A stretch of 8,900 bases of DNA from Frankiales bacterium (lineage in GTDB: Bacteria > Actinomycetota > Actinomycetes > JAFAQI01), in contig JAFAQI010000212.1 in assembly GCA_019246495.1 (NCBI GenBank), forward strand, positions 1-8,900, written 5' to 3'. Shown here piece by piece: positions 1-6,500 of the stretch. Each line of letters opens with the position of its first letter. Positions within the stretch are counted from its first letter, which is position 1. The notes under the pieces were generated by a model. That model ran no database searches, was not told the origin of the DNA, and saw only the letters and a list, made by a program, of their open reading frames with translations. The position numbers and the translations under genes are program-made.

Positions 1-1554
1 TCAGCGGGACGCGAAGCGGACCAGCCGCTCCTCCTCGAACGAGTGCCGGTTGTCGTGCACCAGCACCTGCGGGGTGCCGCGCGACGCGGCGAGGGCGGCG
101 TAGATCTCGCCGCACTTGTCGCCGACGGTTGGATAGCCGTCGCGATAGACGAGATAGACCGCGCTACCGCCGACGAGCGACAACACGCGCTTCGTGAACG
201 CCGCCGGGTCGGCCGCCTCGTTGCGCGCCTTGTAGTCGACCCAGTCGACCATCGCCGCCGAGCCGAGAGTGGGAAACACGACCTGGCGCCCGCTCGTGGG
301 CGCGAGCCGGTGCACGGCCGGCCCGAGCTGGTCCGGGCAGAACACGACGACGTCGCCGGGCGCCGCACTCGCAAGTGCCGACGCGACCTGCGCCGCCTCG
401 GTCCGCGTCTGCCCGGCGTACGTCGCACCGACCGCGACCCCCAGCACAGCGGCGAGGCCGACGACCGGACGCCGAGCACGGGCGGGAAGTACGCCGACGG
501 CGGCCGCGATCGCGAGCAGGAACGGAGCGAGCACGACCGCGCTGTACCGCGAGGCGTAGGCGCTGCGTTGCACCGCGCTCACCGCAACCGCGACGCCCAT
601 CGTCGCGGCCACGAGAGCGATGAGGAGGGACGACGCGGTGCGGCGCGGTCGGCCGATCAACACGCCACCCGGTGCCGTTTGTCCGGCGATCGCGACCGCG
701 AGCAGTGCGTAGTAGAGGAAGCCGAGCACCATGCCGGTCGCGAGCAGCCCGTGGCCGGCCCACGCGGTCGGCGACTGCAGCACCGTGCCGAGTGACGGCG
801 GAGCGCCCCAGGGTGCGCCGGTGTGCGCGGCTTGGTAGGCGAACGACGGCAACCACGGTGCGAACAGCGCAGCGCCGACGAGCATCGCCGCGACGGCGCG
901 CCATCCGCGCCGGTCGCCGCGGCGCACGGCCAGCCACAGCGCGCAGGCGCCCAGGACGGCGAAGAGGAACAGTGACCAGTAGTGCGTCAGCAGCAGCGCA
1001 CCGGTCACCACGCCCGCGGCCACGATGTCGAGGGGACGTCCCGTTCGGCACAGCCGCTCGTAGGACAACCCGGCGAGAACGGTGAGCAGGATGACGAGGG
1101 AGTACATCCTCGTCTCCGTCGCGTAACGCACCGCGAACGGCGACGTCGCGAGCAGCAGCACTGCAACACCCGCGACGGATCGGGCGAACCCGAGCCGCCG
1201 TCCGAGCACCCACAACAGCGGCAGCGTCGCGAGCGAACACAGTCCCGACAGCGCGCGGACCGCGAGGTTGCTGGTGCCGAAGACGGCCATCCAGCCGTGC
1301 AGCAGCAGGTAGTAGAGCGGCGGCGCGCCGTCGTGGCGCAGCGCGCTCAGCAACCCGGACACCGACCGGTGCGCGATGTCGACGGTCTGTGCCTCGTCGA
1401 GCCACAGCGGCGACGTGGCGATGAACCGAAGGGCGATGCCAGCGGCGAGGAGGAACGCCAGACCGGCAACGACACCCCGCGGCCACGACTCGGCCCGCGC
1501 GCCGCGCGGCGGATCCGACGGAGCCGCCACCGGTGGCTCCGCTGTGCGCGTCAT
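1..1554 (-). CDS. GT39/PMT_2-like membrane glycosyltransferase (putative mannosyltransferase)
   Basis: This 517-residue polytopic protein is probably a GT-C fold enzyme that moves a sugar from a polyprenyl-phosphate donor to an acceptor outside the cytoplasmic membrane. What is seen: a first membrane segment at about residues 28-46, then the loop motif WLDE (D53, E54), where GT39/PMT-type enzymes carry the catalytic or metal-binding acid, then DGAPPLYY (D75) and the ETRMY motif (147-151). About ten more hydrophobic segments follow to residue 380, with SRYSAVV near 335-341. The last 135 residues look soluble and may lie outside the cell. The ATG start overlaps the stop of the upstream gene (ATGA), with no strong Shine-Dalgarno sequence, so translational coupling is likely. 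The reading frame stays open 275 codons further upstream, but that part lies inside the neighbouring gene and is arginine-rich shadow sequence. The TGA stop occupies the first three bases of the window. Donor and acceptor are unknown; arabinosyl-, mannosyl- or another transferase activity are all possible. Confidence 0.87.
   Translation of the reverse strand: MTRTAEPPVAAPSDPPRGARAESWPRGVVAGLAFLLAAGIALRFIATSPLWLDEAQTVDIAHRSVSGLLSALRHDGAPPLYYLLLHGWMAVFGTSNLAVRALSGLCSLATLPLLWVLGRRLGFARSVAGVAVLLLATSPFAVRYATETRMYSLVILLTVLAGLSYERLCRTGRPLDIVAAGVVTGALLLTHYWSLFLFAVLGACALWLAVRRGDRRGWRAVAAMLVGAALFAPWLPSFAYQAAHTGAPWGAPPSLGTVLQSPTAWAGHGLLATGMVLGFLYYALLAVAIAGQTAPGGVLIGRPRRTASSLLIALVAATMGVAVAVSAVQRSAYASRYSAVVLAPFLLAIAAAVGVLPARARRPVVGLAAVLGVAVGATYAGQTRTEAAQVASALASAAPGDVVVFCPDQLGPAVHRLAPTSGRQVVFPTLGSAAMVDWVDYKARNEAADPAAFTKRVLSLVGGSAVYLVYRDGYPTVGDKCGEIYAALAASRGTPQVLVHDNRHSFEEERLVRFASR
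1551..1554 (-). promoter_or_regulatory. ATGA stop/start overlap (translational coupling)
   Basis: On the minus strand the ATG of the GT39-like gene (1554-1552) shares two bases with the TGA of the 636-residue membrane protein gene (1553-1551). The sequence just upstream has only a weak purine-poor CGGG as a possible ribosome binding site. Termination followed by re-initiation is therefore the likely way the downstream gene is translated, which would keep the two membrane proteins at linked levels. Confidence 0.8.
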
Positions 1555-3461
1555 GCGCGATGCCCGAACACGACGACATGCAGGAGCACCGCGCCGCGCG
1601 GCAGACCGACGATTCGCACGGCCGTGGCGTCCGCGGGCACGACCGCGCGGGCGTCGAGCAGGACCGGCCGGACCGACGACCGGGCAGTCGGCAGCGTCTG
1701 CCAGGTGCCGTCGCTCCGCCGCACCTCGATCACCGCGCGGGCGACAGCCGCCGCAGGGACCTGAGTCACCTCCGCCGACACCTCCCGCACGACGGCACCG
1801 GAGGGCAGCGGGCCGGTGGCTGTTGCCAGCGAGCCGTCGGGCCGCGGGGTGCCCGGTCCGGTCAACGCGAACACCGTCGCGCGGTCGGTGCCGGTGTAGA
1901 CAGGCACGGCCCAACTGGACGCGGACAACGCGTCGAGCACGCAGCCGTTGTCCATCACACCGGGCCACTTCACGTCGGCGTCGACGACGGTGGCTACGTG
2001 CAGGCTCGCCAGCTGGCGCCGCACGGCGGGAATGTCCATCGGTTGCCCTGGCGGGCAGTACAGCGTGAAGTGCACGACGTTCGTCGCGGGGCGCCCGGTG
2101 AACCCGGCGAACGTCCAGCGATACGCCGTCGAGATGCTCCACGCCGGCGGCGTCAGTGTTCGGAGCGCGGCAACGTAGCCCGACCCTTCGGCGTGCGGGG
2201 TGCTTTGGCCGAGTCGCAGCAGATAATCCCGCGGCATCTGGTCGACGAGCAGCCCGACGACGAACAGCGCCGGAAGGACCGCGCCGTACGCCGGAACAGA
2301 GCTCAAGCGCCGCACACGCAACCGGGTCGCCGCGAGGCGGAGCAGCGAGCCCGTCTGCCACCAACCGAAGACGTACCACGCGACCGCCAGCGGCAGCACG
2401 AGGATGATGCGCCGTTCGTTGATGAACGGGTAGGGCAACGTCTCCGCCAGATAGAGGACGACGATCAGTGGAGTTGCGTCAAGCCGCTGCCGCCACCACC
2501 GCCACATGCCCAGCATGACCAACGGAGCGGCGGTCACCCGGACCGCGTCGAGCGCGACGTCGAGGACGCCGGCGTGCCCGTAGAGGAACGCACCTTGCGT
2601 CGGCACAAGTGACTGCGGCACGGCGAACGAGATGTAGTTACGAAGGCCCGACCACGCGGCCGGGATCAGCGGTCCCGAATGCCCGTAGTCGCTCGTATAG
2701 CGGTCGCCGATGACGGCGCCGGCGCCCAGCCGCGACAGCAGCACGGGAGCAACCATTAGCACCGTTGCGCCCAGCACCCACAGAAGCAGCCGGCGGTTGC
2801 GCCGCCACAACAGCCAGCCGCAGACCCCGAGCAGCATCGGCAGCCCGGCCCACTTCGCGATGAGCAGGTACGGCGCACCGAGCGCGACGACGACAGACCA
2901 CCGCCGGCGAGATTGCGGATCGTCATCGATGACGGATAAGCCATAGAGCACCAGCAGAAACACGAACAGGAACACGGACTCCGGCATGACCTCGGTCGCA
3001 AACGTCGCGCCGAGGGGGTTCAGCGCGAACAGCAGCAGCACCGCGCCGCGGACGGCCAGCGGCGTCGCCCGGCGCCGGAGCAGCGCGTCGAGCACGACGA
3101 TGCTGCCGCAGAACGCAAGCAGCGAAAGGCCACGAATCGCGTCGTCGAGCACACCTGCGCCGAAGTGACCGAACAGCCACACGAGCGGGACGAGCACGGC
3201 GGCGTAGCCGGGCGGATAGACCCCTTCGGTCGGTGCCCCGGGAGCGGACGTGTCGACGTAGCCCTTGCCCGAGGCAAGTGCATGCGCCATCGACAGGTAG
3301 TGCCCGTCGTCGTCGAACGAACCCACGGCATAGTGCGGCGCGACGAGGAGCGCATGCACGACCCCGACAACGACAGCGACGAGGAGCGGCACGGTCGCCT
3401 CGTGCCCGGCTGTCGGAGGCGGAACGACGCGCGGCTGCGCGCGCACACCGAGCGTCGTCAC
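1551..3461 (-). CDS. Polytopic membrane protein, putative GT-C glycosyltransferase with C-terminal soluble domain
   Basis: This 636-residue protein has an N-terminal membrane segment (about 23-42) followed by a loop with three aspartates in SFDDDGHY (D50-D52), the place where GT-C glycosyltransferases carry their catalytic acid. The loop continues with VYPPGY (81-86), also usual in these enzymes. Roughly ten further hydrophobic helices run to residue 407, including one beginning near TEVMPES (156-162) and ERRIILVLPLA (349-359), which resembles the late RYLLP-type helix of GT39/ArnT-like proteins. Residues 410-636 are soluble, and the last 100 or so look beta-rich, which suggests an extracytoplasmic add-on domain. 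The start is GTG at 3461, because the next in-frame ATG lies about 55 codons later, beyond the first membrane helix and the DDD loop. There is no strong ribosome binding site. The gene starts 56 bp after the kinase stop and overlaps the next glycosyltransferase gene by 4 bp. The family is inferred from topology and motifs; substrate is unknown, and a non-catalytic partner of the GT39-like protein is an alternative. Confidence 0.78.
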   Translation of the reverse strand: MTTLGVRAQPRVVPPPTAGHEATVPLLVAVVVGVVHALLVAPHYAVGSFDDDGHYLSMAHALASGKGYVDTSAPGAPTEGVYPPGYAAVLVPLVWLFGHFGAGVLDDAIRGLSLLAFCGSIVVLDALLRRRATPLAVRGAVLLLFALNPLGATFATEVMPESVFLFVFLLVLYGLSVIDDDPQSRRRWSVVVALGAPYLLIAKWAGLPMLLGVCGWLLWRRNRRLLLWVLGATVLMVAPVLLSRLGAGAVIGDRYTSDYGHSGPLIPAAWSGLRNYISFAVPQSLVPTQGAFLYGHAGVLDVALDAVRVTAAPLVMLGMWRWWRQRLDATPLIVVLYLAETLPYPFINERRIILVLPLAVAWYVFGWWQTGSLLRLAATRLRVRRLSSVPAYGAVLPALFVVGLLVDQMPRDYLLRLGQSTPHAEGSGYVAALRTLTPPAWSISTAYRWTFAGFTGRPATNVVHFTLYCPPGQPMDIPAVRRQLASLHVATVVDADVKWPGVMDNGCVLDALSASSWAVPVYTGTDRATVFALTGPGTPRPDGSLATATGPLPSGAVVREVSAEVTQVPAAAVARAVIEVRRSDGTWQTLPTARSSVRPVLLDARAVVPADATAVRIVGLPRGAVLLHVVVFGHRA

Positions 3462-3517
3462 CTGATCATTCTGCCCGGTCGCCGCGAACGGCAGCCGAGC
3501 GGCGAGCGTCTGCCGAC
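3462..3517 (-). other. Short intergenic gap between kinase and membrane protein genes
   Basis: Only 56 bp separate the kinase stop from the GTG start of the next gene. The gap holds a 6-bp inverted repeat (CGGCAG/CTGCCG, arms 3510-3515 and 3489-3494) with a 15-base spacer and no T-run, so it is not a credible intrinsic terminator. No promoter could be recognised. An ATG at 3469 opens a three-codon frame whose TGA overlaps the GTG start. The spacing is compatible with read-through from the kinase gene. Confidence 0.5.
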
Positions 3518-6500
3518 TCAGTACGCCGGTGGCAGCGTGACGATGAACGAGCCGCCCCGGTCCGCCGAGTGCTCGTAGCGGACCGAGCCTTCCATGGCCT
3601 CGACGAGCCCCTTCACGATCGACAGGCCGAGTCCGGTGCCGGTGGCCTTGCGAGTGCTGCCCGCGCTTGCCTGGGCGAACTTCTCGAACAGCCGGTCCCG
3701 GAACTCCTCGTCGACGCCGACCCCGCTGTCGCGCACGGCGATGGACACCGCGCCGGCTTCGCGAACCACGTGAACGGAGACGGGCGGGGCGCCGTACTTG
3801 ATGGCGTTGTCGAGCAGGTTGATGAGGACGCGCCGCAGGTGCTCGATGTCGGCCACGACGTTGCTGTCGACGTCACCGACGAGCCGCAGGCTCGGCAGGC
3901 GTTCCCGGAAGTCGCCGGCGAGCTCCTCCAGCAGCGGCCGGAGCGGAATCGGCAGCAGCTTCGTGTCGAGCTTGCCGGACTCGATGCGGGACATCTCGAG
4001 CAGGTCGTTCACCAGGCCGGAGAGACGACGGCTCTGCCGGTCGATGATGTCGATGAACGACTTCTTCCGCTCGTCGTCCACGCGGTCCCAGTGGCGGATC
4101 ATCGTTGCGCAGTAGCCGAGGATCGAGGTCAGTGGTGACCGCAGCTCGTGCGACACCATGGCCACGAAGTCGCTCTTGAGCTCGTCCAGCCGGCGCAGCT
4201 CGTTGTTGGCGCGCTCGAGCTCCTCCAGAGTCGACCGCAGTGCGTTGTTGGCGACCGACAGCTCGACGGTGCGCTCCTCGACGCGGCGCTCGAGCGACAG
4301 GGTCAGCGCCTGCACCTCCGCGAAACCTTCCGCGTTCTCGAGGGCCGCACCGGCGAGCGTGCTGACGAACTCCGCCAGCCGCTCCTCGTCGGCACCGAAC
4401 AACCCGGTCAGCTGCCGGTGCACGACCATCCAGCAGGCGACCGGGCGGCCGCGCATGAAGATGGGCGCCGCCAATGCAGACTTCGCCTGTTGCAGCACGA
4501 GACTGTCGGCCGGGTCGTCGTCGAGGTCCGGCTCGTGGACAGTGACCGCGCGGTCGCGCATCGCGCGTTCGACCAGCTGTCGGCTGAGGCCCAGCCCCGA
4601 CGACTCGTCGAGTGGCACCAGCCTCTCCTCGGCCGGGTCGCTCATGTCCACGAGGACGATGTGGCACTCCTCGCTGCGCAGCAGCTCGGTGGCGGCAACC
4701 CGTACGACGTCATAGACATCGGTCGGTGTCAGCGCGCCGGCGATCTGCCGGCCGACGCGCAGCAGCGTGTCGAAACGGTCGACGAGCGAGAGGCTCGGCG
4801 CCGTCGACCCGCCGACCGTCGCAGCGCCGCCAACCGGCACGCTGCGGGTGAGCTCGCGGGCAACCGGACCCGCGGGCGGTCGACCGTCCTCGCGGGCATC
4901 GCTGAGCTCGTGCACGAGCTCGAGCTCTCTCGCCATCCGCAGCGCGTCTGCGACGGTCGCGGCCCGGGCGATCAGGCGGCGGGCCCGACGCTCGCGGCCG
5001 GAGAGCGTCGCGAGCGCCGCCTGCTCGCGCAGCGCGTGCGGCAGGTTGTTGCGATAGCTGTGTGCCAGCCTGCGGGCCTTGCGCGCGACGCGCTCGGCCC
5101 GGCGCAGAAGCGCGCGGCGCTCGGTGAGCCGGTAAGGGCCGACCTGTTCCGCGCACATGCGCAACGCGGTCACGAGCCAGGGCAGCACGGGAGCGACGTA
5201 CTCGCTGCGCACCCCCTGCGCGCGGATGCGCCCGCAAGCGTCAACGAGTGCGGCGATCGCCCCTTCCGGGTCACCGGCGGACAACAAGCGAACGGCCTCA
5301 GCGGTCAACAGCTCCGCCGCGGTGTGCACATCGCCCTGGCTGTGAGTGAGCTCGCGGGCGATGTCGTCGGCACCGACCCGGCCACCCGTGACCTTGGCGA
5401 GTCCGGCCAGGCTGATCGCCGCGGCCTGGTGGTCACCGATCTCGACACCGCTCGCATAGCAGCGTCGGAACGCCTCGAGTGCCGCCTCGGGCTCGCCGAG
5501 CCGGTAGTGGCAGTAGCCGACGTGCCACGTCGCAGTGTTGATCTCCCACTGGTCGCCCGTGCGGTCGAGCAGGCGGATGGCCTCGGTGAGCTTGTCGATG
5601 GCATCGTTGAACCGCGACGCGGCGTAGAGAACGACGCCGTAGAAGTGCAGCGACTGACCCTGCCCCCACACGTCACCGAAGTCACGTCGGATTTCGAGGG
5701 ACTTCTTCGCATAGGCGATGCCTCGGCCGTACCACGGCAGCGTGCTCATCACCGGCGCGTGCTCGGAGTAGGCCTGCGCGAGCTCGAGCGTGCGCGGATA
5801 GCGCTCGAGGATGTTCATCTCCCGGATGTGCGCCCACAGCGTCGGAACGCGCCCGGCGCTGAACCAGTAGGAGTAGGCGAGCCGGCTGCAGATGCGCGCG
5901 GCGAGGATGTCGGTGGCGCCGTCGGCGAGCTTGCGTCTCCGATAGACAACGGGCGGCAGCAGGCAGTGCATCGCCTGAACGATCAGCTCCCACACGGCGA
6001 GCAGCAGGAACGTCGAACGCCGTCGTGGCACGAACCGGCCGAGTGAGCGCAACGCACCTTCGAGGTGACCGACCGACGCGGGCACCTCGCCGCGCTTGAA
6101 CGTCAGCTCGCCGAGGCGAAGGTTGATCTCAGCCTGGTCGCTGCTCGCGTCGGCGACCTCGAGAGCGGCGGTGAAGCACTCGGCTGCCTCGTCGTATCGA
6201 CCGCCCAACATCAGCACTTCGCCGAGTCCAGCGCGGACTACGCGCATCGTCTCGCGGTCGTCCGCGTTGACACCGGCGACGGCAATGCGGAACTGCTGCT
6301 CGGCGGCGCCGAGGGCGTGCCGGGCACGGGCCTCCGCCGCGGCTGCCAGGGCGTAAGGGAGCGCAGCGGCGTCGTCACCTGCGGCATGGAAGTGGTAGGC
6401 GAGGTCGTACGACGACGCGTCTTCGCGCTCGGTCAGCAGCGTGGCCGCGCGGGCGTGCAGCGACGCGCGGTCTGCGTCGGAGTGGCGGGCGAGCAGGGCC

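Noticed and set aside
1555..2379. 275-codon upstream extension of the GT39-like gene
   Set aside because: This part lies entirely inside the 636-residue membrane protein gene. Its translation is Arg/Ala-rich without hydrophobic helices, whereas the ATG at 1554 forms a classic ATGA junction.
1533..2612. Open frame of 359 codons on the plus strand opposite the membrane protein gene
   Set aside because: Arg/His/Gly-rich translation antisense to clear membrane helices; a shadow frame.
3489..3515. CGGCAG/CTGCCG inverted repeat as a terminator after the kinase gene
   Set aside because: The stem is only 6 bp with a 15-base spacer and there is no T-run after it, so intrinsic termination is not supported.
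4148..6046. Open frame of 632 codons on the plus strand opposite the kinase gene
   Set aside because: It is antisense to conserved TPR, GAF and histidine kinase sequence. Its translation is His/Arg/Val-rich with no domain, and it arises because the GC-rich third positions of the true gene suppress stops on the other strand.
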